Of a stretch of 64,000 nucleotides of DNA, positions 12,801-30,827 are shown piece by piece. The DNA is taken from the NCBI RefSeq assembly GCF_023053635.1, contig NC_086178.1, forward strand, positions 48,010,726 through 48,074,725, written 5' to 3'. The translations under genes were made by a program, and so were the position numbers. The stretch comes from Elgaria multicarinata webbii (taxonomy: Eukaryota; Chordata; Lepidosauria; Squamata; Anguidae). The first letter of the stretch is position 1, and the number at the start of each line of letters is the position of its first letter. The notes beneath the pieces are model-generated. The model was not told where the DNA came from. It was given only the letters and a program-made list of their open reading frames with translations, and made no database searches.

Positions 12801-15800
12801 ACAGATGGAGCGATCGTGTTTGCAGGCTTAGTGTGTATGAGCTGCGTGAGCTGAGCAGTTAAGGTTGGATGGAGAGTCGTCTCGATACCTGCTTCAGTGA
12901 ACTATGTAGAATGCATGTTTGATTTAATTACGTATGTTTAATCATTCAAGTGCTTACATTTCTCCCTTTATGAGTAAGGTTGCAGTCCTATGTATATGCC
13001 ACTGAGAGTAAGCCCCTTTGAAAACAGTTGGGGTTAGTTCTGAGTAATTATGCATGGCTTGTGCTGCGAAGTTTTATATTTATGGAGCTTGTGTAGTCAT
13101 TGTTTTATGACAGTATTTGTCAGTTATCTTTCACCCGAGTTTTCAGATTACTTTAAGTCATTTTTACCTTGCTCTTTTTTGAAAAGGGTATGCAGTGTAA
13201 CAGCTCTCTGTCCTCAAAATGGCTCTTAGGAAGCTGCCTTAAAACGAGTCAGATTATTGGCCCATCCAGCCCAGTACCATCAACACTGACTGGTTGGGGC
13301 TGTCCTGGGTTTCAGACAGGCTTCTTTCCAGCTCTACTTGGCAATGCCAGAGATTGAACCTGGGAATTTCTGCATGCTGAGTGTGTGCTGCCAGTAAGCC
13401 ACATTCCCTCCCTCTGAATGTTCAGCAGGCCAGTGTGTGTTCCCATTTTTCTAATTATGTATTCCTCTCTCCTTGGATGGCTGCTCTAATTTCTGCTGGT
13501 TGCTATGTGACTCGTTGTGTATCTGTTATTTTCTAGCACTGTTTTATGATGCCTCAGTCCTTAGGAGTCATTGGAGGAAAACCTAATAGTGCTCATTACT
13601 TCATTGGCTATGTAGGTGAGTAACTGTTATCCCCAGGAGCATGTATACTGAGTACATCAGTGAGTTACCTAGCTAAAAGTTTGCACTGCCACTCTAAGCC
13701 TACCAAGAGAACAGCATTGTATCAGATGTGCACTGCCACATCATACGGCACACCTCACCATTAAAGAAAAATACTTTGCTAAAGGACCAATCTCTATGTA
13801 TCCTCTTTGCTTAGATCCAGGCTTAATTGTGGGAAATACTGAGTGATCCACCATGGATTACCTCCTTGTGCAATTTTTCAATATGTCCTTTTGTGAGTGT
13901 CTAAGACGTCTGTGACTTTCCCAGTCTTGATCTAACAGTGTGCACATGATCTGCTCTCTTCCCATGGGAAGTTCAGTATTGTATTTCCTTTTTTATATAA
14001 TTTCTCATTGTCTATTTTTGTTTAGGTGAAGAACTAATCTATCTCGATCCACACACTACTCAGCCTGCAGTGGAGCCCATGGACAGTTGCTACATTCCCG
14101 ATGAGAGTTTCCACTGTCAGCATCCACCCTGCAGAATGAGCATTGCAGAACTTGATCCTTCGATTGCAGTGGTGAGCGTGTGTGTCTGCAGCTCACTTTC
14201 AGGTCAACTGAGGGCTGTGATCTGGGACAACCTTTATTTGCTCCTAGTTGATTCCTCTCCCTAGAAGGACACTGGTGTTGTGCTGACTTGTCTCTTCCAT
14301 CTTCTCACCATATAGAACAAACACATTCCTGTACTAATCTTCTAGCTTTTGAAATGTGGCTGGTTTTGAAAAAATATTGAAGATATATTCACTTTATATT
14401 AAACATTATTTCCAAGCACTTTCTGTTTAGGTATTCTAGGCCAATAAAAATGTTGCCTTTCTTTTTGCAGGGTTTCTTCTGCAACAGCGAGGAAGACTTC
14501 AATGACTGGTGCCGGCAAATAAAGAAGGTTTGTATTGAGCAAGGTCCTTGTACAAAAGGACAATAAGATATTGCCTTTAAAATGTATAAATCATGAATTC
14601 AGCTTTGAATAGTACATACTAATAAATATGAATAAGTACAGCATTAATCTCAAGTCCTGTGTTGCCATTATCATCCTTGCTTGACCTGTTTTGAGGCGTG
14701 CCTTTTCCTGGTAGCTAAGACATTAGTGTTTTGCTCTATTAGGATAGATGAATGTTCAGTTTGTAATACTCTGGAGAAATGTATTGTATTCTCTTTCCCT
14801 GCTTTTCTTGTGCAATTCCTCTTACAATATTTTTTCAACTATTTATTTAACATTTTCTATCCCACTTTTATCATTTTTTTAAAGTCAAGGCAGCTTGCAA
14901 ACAAAATCCTATGCATGCTTACTTGAGAACAAGCCCAACTGAATAAAATGGAACGTATTTCATTTCTAAGTAAACACACTGTAAGATAACAATAAATTAG
15001 CTCAATATGTCCCTTAGAACAAAAATGAAATAAAAATATTTATTTATTTATTTCAAAAGATGACAACAAATTAGCAACAGCTTTAATATACAAATCCATA
15101 AAATGTCAAAATATAAAAAGAGCAGTAACACTAAAATAACAAATAAAACCTAAAAGAGAAGCAGGGACGTTACTGAACATTGGCCTAAATCTAAAGCATT
15201 AGTCACATTTTAAGTCAGGAATGGGGAATGTGAGGCCCTCCAGATATTGTTGGACTATAACTCCTATCATCCCTCACCACTGGCTGTGCTGTCTAGGACT
15301 GATGGGAGTTGCAGGCCTAACATCAGGAGAGCCTCACACCTTCTCCACCCTCTTGCTATTTCCCACTGAAATTAATGGGACATAAATTAGTCACAGCTAA
15401 CTCTATTGATTTCAGTGGGGCTTTTAAGCAAGATAAACTTTCTCTGGATTTCAGCCATTTAAAAGCTTTGGCAGATAACAAGATCTTTGCCTGGCACATT
15501 CAGCTCATCAAACTGGGTGCCAGGCAAGCAGCCCAGGGGAGATTGTTCCACACTTGGGGTGGTATCATCAAGAAAACCCCAGAATGAAAGACAACAGTAA
15601 GCATACAAAGATTATAGGTGGCTGTGTTGGTTCAGTAGAGGCAGTGATACCTTTACAATCAACTAAAATTTCACAAAGTGTGAATAAGCTTTTGAGTACC
15701 CCAGAACTCTTCTTCAGGCTGCATATTGCGTAAAAAAATAAAAATTGGGGTAGATATGGGGAGAGCAGAGCAAGAGCTGGGCATGATGGAGAAGTCCCCA

Positions 15801-18451
15801 AAGTTTGCAGTTTGTAAAATTTAGTGGAAGAATGCTGGTGGTACAATGCAGGCTGTACTAGGTGAAAAAGAGATTTCAGGTTGCACCACAGGCCACTGGG
15901 ATGGAAACTCTAACAAAAAAGCATACTATTGGTCAAAACGGTATGATAGTTTTGGTTCTCAGTTCTTGTGCTTTAGGAGGGTCGTGAGCATTCTTACAGG
16001 TTTGCACTTTTAAGAAACTGGTTTCTCAGCATTTAGAAAAGACAGATCTGGAAAATACAAATACAGTAACAATGCCTGAAACCCCCCATTTATCTTAAAA
16101 GACACATCGGGCATTCTGTAACTATTGCATCTGGTAACTTGTTAGGAAATAGTTGCCTCCCTTCTTCTTCAGGACTTCAAATAAATAGGAAAAAATGAAA
16201 AATGGAGGGAGTGGTGAATCCAGAAGGAAAAGAAATGTGAATTAAGGGCTTCAGATCTCATATGAATAGTCATTTCCATTTATCCAGTTAGGACACTCAA
16301 AGTAGTTGGGTGTGTTGCTGGTTGAACTTTTTGCTCCTATTTCATAAGCATAGCTATTGTACTTGGTGCTTAAATACATTTGCATGATTTTTCTTGTGCA
16401 TAATTTTGTTCTGCTAATTGTGGGGAGGTGAAAGGAAGTGTACAGGGCTTCTGAAACCACTACAAATCTTATTAAGTAGTTCCATCTAGCCCCTAAACAC
16501 AAGCATATTTTTGCAATTGTAAGGGCTAGAAACAAACAAAAACAAATGCCAATTCCCATCCCTTGAAATTCCAAGGAAGTTGAATTTTACTGCCAGTGCC
16601 TACCCTCTCACCAAATTGGGCAGATTTCTGATTTTAAAATAATCTATGGTGTAGTGGCTAGAGTGTTGGACTGGGAGTCAGGAGATCCGGTTTCTAGTCC
16701 CCACCCAGCCATGGAAGGTCACTGGGTGACTTTGGGCCAGTCACAGACTCTCAGCCCAACCTACCTGTTGTTGTTGTGAGGATAAAATGGAGGAGAATTA
16801 TGTATGTTGCCTTGGATTCCTTGAGGAGGAAAAAAGGCAGGATATAAATGTAATACATAAATAAATATACTGATAACTGAAGTTGTGACATAGTAGTGAA
16901 AGTGTGTCAGTCCAGCATTAACAAGTTAAACAGACACCTTGATTAAAAATGCCCAGCTAACATACCCCATTTCCATTCTCTTCCAACAGTTGTCACTGAT
17001 TAGAGGAGCCTTGCCAATGTTTGAGCTAGTAGAACATCAGCCTTCGCACTTCTCTAGCCCTGATGTTTTGAATCTCACTCCAGGTAATGCTCACCAATTT
17101 GGCCATTTTAAAAGGGTTAGTAAGGGGGCATTTCAGAGCTTATGGATTTTTTGTTACTCCCAATGCATAATTATTGTGATAGCTTTTGCATCTGCTTTGT
17201 CTGAGGATCAGCACTGGATGTGTACATGAGGCGCTGGGCATTTAAAAACCCAGTGAGATTATTGTTAACTTCATTTGCAGTTCTGGAATAGTCAGCCCTG
17301 TACAGAAACACTGACAAAATGGAGCCTCTTGTGCAAATTCAATATAGTGACCATTGAGATAGTCTCTCATTAGCAGGAATGAACCCAACATCTTCCTTCG
17401 CAGAAATGCTATTACTATTTGCTACACTAATCTCCCTTAGTCTATCCTGTGGGTTGTGCTCCTGATAGACAAGATAAGAGTTCAGAGCCCTCCACTTACC
17501 TTATACCTTGCTGTCAAGAGCCAAAGGGGGGACGGGGACGGGGACAGAAGCGATTTCACCTTTGTTCCTCTGTTTAAAATGCAAAAAGCAGCGAGACAGG
17601 CCTCTGAACTTGTCTTGCTGACTTACCTTTCAGTAGGCAGGGAGTGGACTGGAGAGCCCATAGGATACGGCGTATTAGAGACTCTCCTCTCCCTGGGACC
17701 TTCTGCATGCAAAGCACGTGCTCTATCACACTGAGCTATAGCCCTTCCCTTATTTAGTTTAGCAGTTTGGTTAAACAGAGAAATGTATGAACATTTTAAA
17801 AAATAACTTTAAGGTGAAATAGTTTACTACAGATCTATTAAATTACCTGGTACCCAAATCTTTCCTTGTGATATCGTCCTTAGCAAACTATTAGTGAGTC
17901 TGCCTTATTGTCATCCATTTACAACTGCCCTCTTTGCACTGAAGACTCCAATATAACCAAGTTGTTGTTTCCTCTGCACATGGAAGAGGAAGAATAGACT
18001 TGCATATCACTATTAATATACCCAGCCACACATTCAAATTTTCAAAACAAAAGCTAGAAGTCTGTGTAGTGTAAATTGTACTCCTATGCAAGTGTAGCAT
18101 GCAAGGGAATGTAGTTATTTCAATGTAAGGATACAGCATTGTGACATAATCTTAAATATGCTACCATCAGTGTCGTCTCCTAGGTATACCAAGTATGGGC
18201 CTAGGTGTGTTGCTGATCAATTTCCCCCTCTTCTTGCCTGAGCAATACTTTTATTTCCTGCTGGCTCCTGAAACAAACTCCGTCCAGTTGTGTTCTTGAT
18301 TTGATAACTGTCTCTAAGAATATGAGTAGGGTTAAATTAATAATGGTTACCCTCTTTTTCATTGTTTTGTCTTGCAGATTCTTCTGATGCAGACAGACTG
18401 GAAAGATTCTTTGATTCAGAAGACGAAGATTTTGAAATCTTATCACTCTAA
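3749..18451 (+). CDS. ATG4B: ATG4B, cysteine protease of autophagy (gene span, exon 1 missing)
   Basis: ATG4B cleaves the C-terminus of newly made LC3/GABARAP proteins to expose the glycine used for lipid conjugation, and later removes them from membranes; it acts in the cytosol. Twelve exons are visible: 3749-3847, 4388-4459, 5646-5744, 6787-6888, 9169-9241, 12054-12133, 12350-12546, 13537-13615, 14026-14171, 14471-14527, 16990-17083 and 18378-18451. All join in frame with GT-AG introns. If exon 1 supplies MDA plus one base as in human, the protein is 393 aa, equal to human. The peptidase C54 signature is clear: catalytic Cys in GWGCMLRCGQM (about residue 73), and Asp and His in LDPHTTQP (about 278 and 280). 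The C-terminus ends FEILSL, holding the LC3-interacting FEIL motif. The next gene, DTYMK, converges on it tail to tail. Nothing looks broken. Confidence 0.98.
4388..4459 (+). CDS. ATG4B: ATG4B coding exon 3
   Basis: Codes for about residues 37-60, ending in SRLWFTYRKNFPAI, a strongly conserved run just before the catalytic loop. Donor GTAAGC. Confidence 0.97.
5646..5744 (+). CDS. ATG4B: ATG4B coding exon 4 (catalytic Cys)
   Basis: Codes for about residues 61-93. It carries TSDTGWGCMLRCGQMIFAQA with the nucleophile Cys (human Cys74). Acceptor CTGCAG, donor GTAAGT. Confidence 0.98.
6185..6727 (+). mobile_element. CR1-type LINE 3' end
   Basis: The + strand holds decayed reverse-transcriptase C-terminal sequence (conceptual pieces like LSHNTRTP and NLWNSLP relatives) and ends in the stock CR1 tail ...TGGATGAGATGGGCCC TTGGTCTGATCC. 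It lies in ATG4B intron 4. The same element appears on the opposite strand at 59133-59600. Ordinary old LINE debris. Confidence 0.75.
6787..6888 (+). CDS. ATG4B: ATG4B coding exon 5
   Basis: Codes for about residues 94-127, ending NAFIDKKDSYYSIHQI. The short charged stretch LKGKKQTDNYYN is the most diverged part compared with human. Confidence 0.97.
8290..8520. repeat. Interspersed repeat shared with 55690-55920
   Basis: The stretch around GCAGGGCCAAAATACCA and TAACTAAGCCTTAG is found again near 55710-55770 in D2HGDH intron 4, with the same order of blocks. I do not recognise the family. It may be a decayed DNA transposon, as the 55690 copy ends in a run about a gene-poor TTGGCCCACATGCCTGAGG terminus. 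Confidence 0.55.
9169..9241 (+). CDS. ATG4B: ATG4B coding exon 6
   Basis: Codes for about residues 128-151, GVGEGKSIGQWYGPNTVAQV, nearly identical to human. Donor GTAAGT. Confidence 0.97.
9615..10440 (-). repeat. Older L2-like LINE tail interrupted by BovB
   Basis: The left part (9615-9700) is a TTTATTTATTTTT..GCAGTTTACAA tail like other L2-like copies here. The right part (10280-10400) has the TCTTCAC...GCCAGGCAAG...CACAACCA...GGG block seen at 39268-39360. Between them, 9703-9800 matches 60209-60310 at about three bases in four. The BovB fragment at 9828-10185 sits inside, so it inserted later. Confidence 0.55.
9828..10185 (+). mobile_element. BovB (RTE) LINE 3' end
   Basis: The fragment encodes the end of the BovB reverse-transcriptase ORF (LKYFGHIMRRQDTLEKRLM, GKRKRGRPRARWMDDI and KLWRGMVHEVTKSRKR are characteristic) and ends in the BovB 3' tail with GAAGCGACTGAATGAATAA and an (ACA) run. 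The open frame covers about 110 codons, so this copy is fairly young. It is 5'-truncated, as usual for LINEs. BovB abundance is a hallmark of squamates among reptiles. Confidence 0.92.
10443..11151. mobile_element. TA-flanked inverted-repeat DNA element with GC-rich interior
   Basis: The left end TACCGTATTTCTTCGATTCT is mirrored exactly by the right end (11129-11151), with TA at both edges, as in Tc1/mariner-like elements. A second copy of the left end starts at 11044 in the same orientation and with the right end makes a 108-bp mini-element. The 490 bases between (about 10560-11040) are GC- and CpG-rich, unlike the surrounding intron. No transposase is visible. It lies in ATG4B intron 6. Confidence 0.7.
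11541..11690. repeat. Short inverted-repeat relic (CCATTCATTTCAGTGGG type)
   Basis: Holds the blocks TAAGTCCCATTCATTTCAGTG and AACATTGGATACTGCCC. A mirrored relative is at 40573-40690, starting GGGATAGCATCCAATGTTA. Likely a miniature DNA transposon. Confidence 0.45.
12054..12133 (+). CDS. ATG4B: ATG4B coding exon 7
   Basis: Codes for about residues 152-178, with TWSSLAVHIAMDNTVVMEEI. The acceptor follows a long pyrimidine tract ending CCCCTCTAG. Confidence 0.97.
12350..12546 (+). CDS. ATG4B: ATG4B coding exon 8
   Basis: Codes for about residues 179-244. The first half (SCPCPGASAFPVAESDILSN) is variable; the second half, PLVLLIPLRLGLTDINEAYI, is the conserved core strand and helix. Confidence 0.97.
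13223..13414 (-). mobile_element. tRNA-derived SINE (minus orientation)
   Basis: Reads GAAGCTGCCTTA..AGTCAG..ATTGG..CCATC ... TTGAACCTGGGAA..TTCTGCATGC on the + strand; the minus strand begins as a tRNA-like A/B-box head. Relatives are at 17690-17755 and 26181-26316. Decayed. Confidence 0.6.
13537..13615 (+). CDS. ATG4B: ATG4B coding exon 9
   Basis: Codes for about residues 245-270, MMPQSLGVIGGKPNSAHYFI, invariant compared with human. Confidence 0.97.
14026..14171 (+). CDS. ATG4B: ATG4B coding exon 10 (catalytic Asp/His)
   Basis: Codes for about residues 271-319. It carries the Asp and His of the catalytic triad in IYLDPHTTQP, followed by DESFHCQHPPCRMSIAELDP. Confidence 0.98.
14471..14527 (+). 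CDS. ATG4B: ATG4B coding exon 11
   Basis: A 57-base exon coding for 19 residues, GFFCNSEEDFNDWCRQIKK. It keeps phase 0 on both sides. Donor GTTTGT is weaker than the others. Confidence 0.96.
14840..15180 (-). mobile_element. L2-like LINE tail with embedded short element
   Basis: TTTATTTAACATTTTCTATCCCACTTTTATC at the left is a reversed LINE tail. A CCTATGCATGCTTACTTGAG relic interrupts it at about 14905-14960, and AT-rich tail-like sequence with TTTATTTATTTATTT continues to about 15180. It lies in ATG4B intron 11. Confidence 0.5.
15217..15346. mobile_element. hAT-like miniature DNA element
   Basis: Starts CAGGAATGGGGAATGTGAGG and holds the pair TTGGACTATAACTCCTATCA / CTGATGGGAGTTGCAGGCC that can fold back. 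Relatives with the same CTCCAGATNTTNTTGGACT core are at 40977-41106, 54461-54597 and 62024-62135. Confidence 0.55.
15602..15740. repeat. DNA-transposon relic (CTTCTTCAGGC type)
   Basis: Contains GTTGGTTCAGTAGAGGC and GAACTCTTCTTCAGGCTGC, a pattern found in palindromic DNA transposon families. Only one arm is clear. Confidence 0.35.
16644..16868 (+). mobile_element. tRNA-derived SINE, MIR/CORE-like
   Basis: Head TGGTGTAGTGGCTAGAGTGT, middle CACTGGGTGACTTTGGGCCA, then CAACCTACCTG..GTTGTTGTGAGGATAAAATGG and an AATAAATA tail. Two more copies are in the window (24606-24820 and 42110-42335), all on the + strand. Confidence 0.8.
16990..17083 (+). CDS. ATG4B: ATG4B coding exon 12
   Basis: Codes for about residues 339-369, with GALPMFELVEHQPSHFSSPD. 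The acceptor is CCAACAG. Confidence 0.97.
17518..17680. repeat. Repeat shared with 39430-39560
   Basis: ATTTCAC...TTTAAAATGCAAAAAGCAGC is repeated with small changes at 39460-39500. The family is unknown to me. At 17690-17755 a tRNA-SINE end follows (TTCTGCATGCAAAGCACGTG, then a GAGCTATAG box). Confidence 0.5.
18378..18451 (+). CDS. ATG4B: ATG4B last coding exon 13
   Basis: Codes for residues 370-393 and the TAA stop at 18449-18451. It ends in the acidic tail FFDSEDEDFEILSL, with the FEIL LC3-interacting motif. Confidence 0.98.
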
Positions 18452-20170
18452 AAAAAGAACAAGACAAAAAAGCTAACTCTGCCAATTTGTGTTGTGGGGG
18501 GAGGGGAGCTCCTTGGAGAGCCTCGGGCTACCAGCTTTCATAGGTGCTTGTTGACATCCCTGCCTCCCATCCACCCTCGCATTCTGTGCAGCCTTGGAGC
18601 AGAGTGGATTTTCTGCAGCGGGATCAAGAAACGGGTCATCATTAAGGCCTTAATAGCTTTAGTCAGGCTTTCTCTCAGTGCAAGAGTACCTGCAGGAAAG
18701 GGATGCAGTGTTTCCTAGGAATTGAAGGTTATTTTTTATGTTAACAGGCCAAAGGCTCAGCAAGAATAGTAAAAAGCCCTTCTAGGTGCTTGATTCTGAT
18801 AAGTTCTCTCCATTATTAGAGAGAATTTAATCTTGTTTGCTTCTGTCCCCCTTTTTGTAGTGTGAAGTGGATACCAGCATAAAATAATGCAGATACCTGT
18901 CTGATAGCCGTCTCCCTAGCCTTGAAGAACATGTTCTATGCCACTTGGGCGTACAAGCTCTCAAGATGGAATACTTGTGCTTTAGTTTATCTCCAATATA
19001 AGTGCTTCCAAGCAGACATATTACTGCTTTTAAGTTCCAAAATTGTTCTTTATTAAAAACAAATCACACCTCTGCCATATGGTGGTGTTCTAGAAATTGC
19101 AAGAGCCCATCAAATGTTACAGTAATATTACAGAAGATGAAATCGGACATTTTCAATATCTAGAGTAAAGGAGGGTTTAAGAGAGGTGCTTACTCAACTC
19201 AAAAGGCCATTCACGGTTACCTGTAAGGAAATGAACTGGCATGGCTTCATTAAGCATAACCTTTGTTTGTCAGGTATTTTTCTATTCCGTATTAAAAATA
19301 CGGTGGCTGCTATTTAATAAAAACATTGTGGTGGTGGAAGCATCCACCAACTCACTTGAATTTAAAGTACCTCTGATTCCTTCTTTTTGATTCCCTTTCC
19401 TGTATTTACAATATGATCATGAAATGTTGGAGATTGTACATGGATATAAAATTAGTTTTGCTTTAGTACCAAAACTATTTTAAAATCCTGGCTTGATTAC
19501 TGTCAGAGGCAGTCCCCCACCCCCCACCCCCATTACTTTCCCCTCTTAGAACACTACACAAGGCTAAGCTTCTGTTGTGTGGTGATATTCACTCATTTCA
19601 GTTCTGTTGTGATTCTTAATGTGAGGTTCTAAAGAAACACTCGGCACATTCTGGCTGCCTTGAAAGGTTAATTTACTGGCTTACCTAGGCTGGAAATATT
19701 GGCTGCCGTGCTCTAAAATAGCAGTAGAGCTCCTCTGTTTAGAAGAGATGAGAATGGCTGGAGAGGACCCACCACTTCCCCAAGTGTTAGCGACCTTTTT
19801 GAAATTCTTTTGGCTCCAGTGATGGATGCTGCGGGTGGCACATATGTTTACAAAGCATTCTTTCCTGCATTTATCAGCAGCACTATCACCCTAAAGATGG
19901 TAGTATAACCATCTATAAAGTAACTGCATACAGGAGGAACAGGCCTATTGGTAGTAGGGAGTAGGTCTGGTTTCCCCTTCAGCTGCCAGAAAGCAGAGGT
20001 CTGAACCATGATGCTTATCTGTCATTGTTATAACTTGCTATCTTTCTCTTGCTGTTTCTCCTCTTGATCATAGACTTTTGGAGGGAGAGGAGGCAGAGGA
20101 AGTGTGGGGCTGTGCTCCATTCATCAACTGCTTTCAATTTGTATCTGAATAAAACAAATTAAAAGGAAAA
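18452..20170 (+). terminator. ATG4B: ATG4B 3'UTR with polyadenylation signals
   Basis: Follows the TAA stop. AATAAA is present at 19316-19321 and at 20148-20153; the second is followed within 20 bases by an A-rich run and then repeat-free AT-rich DNA. A 1.7 kb 3'UTR is plausible for this gene, with a shorter form of about 0.9 kb possible. The cleavage site is inferred. Confidence 0.6.
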
Positions 20171-21489
20171 AAAACCCTTTATATTTCTGGTACTTATTTC
20201 TACAATTTTGAGTCACAAATATCAAACTACCTGAAAAATGGGTCATAGCCAGAGTATAATTAACATTTGTTGTGAATTCCTGATTATAGAAGGTACACAT
20301 TAAGAATGTCTTAATCTAGGTCTGAGAACTGGCATTCTGGTATTTAATACCTACAAACCTTAAGCAGGTCAAAATAATTGATTTAGTCTATTAGTTTAAG
20401 CACACAATGTTCCAAGCAAAGGCTTTTCAATAGGGTTTTGGGAAGAAGAATGTGCTGATCAGCCAGCTGCCAACCCAGGTTTCCATCTCCATGAGAAAAT
20501 AGGGATAGGCAGATCAATTTATTTTTGGCAAATGTCAATTTCAAATGTGCTAATACATCAATTGTGTCATTTCTACACTAATCTGATTTTAAAAATCTGT
20601 CAAAGCTTCATATATGAACATATTTTCAAGCAAAATATCAATTTCTAAACATATATGAAAATATGCATATCACCATCTCTCAGTCGTAACTCAGCCCCCA
20701 CTTTCCTGACCTCTCACTGTCTTTGTTCTCCTCCCAACTACTACTAACACCACCCACTATTCCATTATAGCCTCAGCTATCAGTCAATCCTGCAGGCACT
20801 CTTCTGTTTCAATGATATAGTCAGTCTTTTACATCATATTCATAAAATTTATTCAGTAATTCCTGCATCTGTCTTGGAATGTTATGGTTTAGTTAGGGGA
20901 AAAAATGCAACATAAAAAAATCTTAAGTTAAAAGGCCTTGGAAAGCCACTAGGCAAGCCTGCCTGGGAAAAAGAAATCCATAAGCAGGGTGCCACAACTA
21001 AGAAGCCTCGGTCTTCAATTGTCTCCCACCACACATCAGTTGTTCAAAGATTAATGTTATTCAGGGACCTAGGCTTAGGCCTACAACTCCCAGCATGCCT
21101 TGGGCAGGAAGAGAGACTTAGCAGGCTTTGGCAGCCATTATCTGGAATTGGCTGTCCATCCTGGGCCTGAAGGGAGAGTGCCTGAGGCAGGCTGCCTTGG
21201 TTGTTAAGCACCATCGGGAGCAGGAGGGAAGGAGGCTGCAGCTTTGGGCCCATCACCAATGGCAATGACCAAGCTAACTGTTAGAATAGACAGCAGTTCC
21301 ATCTTATCAGGGGACTGCAAAGAGACTGGAAGTTGAACTCTAGTACAGAGGGCATGAGGGCAGAGCCTCAGTAAGCTCAGCAGATCTTGTCTGTCTGCTG
21401 CCATGTTTTAGTAGTGCTTTCCTAGACCACAGAAGACAGAGGCCTACATGCTGTGATTAAAGCTTTATTGGGAATGAGACAAGATCTGC

Positions 21490-21732
21490 TGATCAGCAGG
21501 TGTCATTTGTATGCGTGCAGCTCCTTCATCACAACGGTTAAAACTGCATGTGTCCTGCCTAGCGTGACCAGATACAAAAGAGGGCAGGGCTCCTGCAGCT
21601 TTAACAGTTGTGATGAAGAGGGAATTTCACCAGGTGCTGCATGCATACAAATGATACCTGCTGAAATTCCCCTTTCTATACAACTGTTAAAGATACAGGA
21701 GCCCTGTACTCCTTTCCATATGATCACCCTAA
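21490..21732. mobile_element. Palindromic miniature DNA transposon, doubled
   Basis: 21559-21732 folds back on itself: TAGCGTGACCAGATACAAAA pairs with the end CATATGATCACCCTA, and GGGCTCCTGCAGCTTTAACA pairs with TGTTAAAGATACAGGAGCCC. Before it, 21490-21558 repeats one arm (CAGGTGTCATTTGTATGCGT..CATCACAAC.GTTAAA), so a second partial copy lies in tandem. The palindrome makes both strands read as nearly the same protein, a shadow only. Confidence 0.7.
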
Positions 21733-22329
21733 TATAACCTCATTCTTTGCATTAGTCTTTAATTCAGGGTACTGTGGAATGATCCACACCCAAGCACTGA
21801 TTTTTGAAGAATGCTCTAAATTGTCAGTTGACATTTTAGAACTAAATGAAAGGGGGGGGGGAGTGAAATCAAGGAAATAGTCACAGTCTGCAAGACATGC
21901 ACCCAGGATGTTTAAGAACTCAGGTATGATTTAATTGAAAAATGTTGTAACTTAATGCTATAATCAGATTTTACTACATTAGATGGTCCCCATAGGAGCA
22001 ATTTTTTAAAAAAGTATCAAGGATGCTGTGTTCAGACTGTAATATCTCAGCTTTATAACCGAACACTTGAACAAGCTTTTTGGCTGTGCACACAACCTCT
22101 TCACACAAGCCAGGAAGCCTTCCATTAAATATAGTTTTTCATTTCATCTGAACCAGGAAACTATGGTTAATGTCTTCAAAACAAGCCAAGTTATTAATCC
22201 ATCTTCAAAACAAGGCTTAATATCCTGGTTTCAAAGCTATTAACCACAGGTTTTCAGTTTGTACAGGAAACTAGTAAACAGAAAATGTCTGGTTTGTTTG
22301 CTCGCTCACCTGAGTGAGCACCCATAAGC

Positions 22330-22640
22330 TTATTATTATTATTATTATTATTATTATTTATTACATGTATATACCGCTCCATAGCCAAAGCTCTCTGGGC
22401 AGTTTACAAAGATTAAAAACAAATATACAAAATGTAAAAACATAAAAAGCATAAAAACAGACAATATCCATTTAAATGCCTGGGAGAAAAGTCTTCACCT
22501 GGTGTTGAAGGTCAAGACTTTTGACCTTCAAAACCTCATCAGGAAGGTCGTTCAATAATTGGGGGGGCCACCACTGAAAAGGCCCTCTCGTTGCCATCTT
22601 CCGAGCTTCTCTCGAAGTAGGCACCTGGAGGAGGACCTTA
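22330..22640 (-). mobile_element. L2-like LINE 3' end with (ATT) tail
   Basis: From the left: an (ATT)n tail, then ATTACATGTATATACCGCTCC, AGCTCTCTGGGCAGTTTACA and further on AAGGCCCTCTCGTTGCC. The same order recurs at 39012-39390, 56740-57105 and 59990-60120; the + orientation copy is at 35790-35932. Confidence 0.65.
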
Positions 22641-22924
22641 GAAGTTGAGTGTAGTGTACGATACGATCATCCAAAGCTGGACATTGTATGCTTTAAGGCA
22701 TTTTTGTGAAAAGATGACCCATATTGGTAAACTACTTCCCCACTTTATGAAAGGATTTAGTTTTTTAAAACAAAAGTGAATCAAGAAAACAGCAGTTATT
22801 ATGGACTGATGTATAAGTCTCTGGAAGTGGCATAAAAAAGATCTTAGCATAGTGCTTCTTTCATGCATCAGCTCCAGTAGCTTCTAAGGGAAGAACAGGC
22901 TTTTCAGTTCTAAAACAGCTCACG

Positions 22925-23073
22925 CAACAAAACAGAGTTAGGATTTATTAGTTTTACTATTTATCTATTTGGTCTGTATAAACAGCTATAGATATAATTA
23001 TTATTCACTGAAGATGAAAAGTGCATATTTTGGCTAGATGAAGAGTCACCCAAAGAGAGAATATAAGCCAGTT
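22925..23073 (-). terminator. DTYMK: DTYMK 3'UTR and polyadenylation signal
   Basis: Begins just after the TAG stop. On the minus strand AATAAA lies at 22949-22944, about 125 bases past the stop, giving a short 3'UTR. The cleavage site near 22925 is inferred. Confidence 0.6.

Positions 23074-30827
<7,754 letters not shown>

Larger units (their letters stand above)
20171..22920. other. Gap between the converging ATG4B and DTYMK ends
   Basis: No gene found. It holds the palindromic element at 21490-21732 and an L2-like LINE tail at 22330-22640. The region 22075-22330 has decayed inverted pieces (AACCAGGAAACTATGGTTAA, CTATTAACCACAGG). The rest is unremarkable AT-rich DNA. Confidence 0.6.

Noticed and set aside
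21453-21737. Paired ORFs on both strands with nearly the same protein
   Set aside because: Explained by the palindromic miniature element at 21559-21732.
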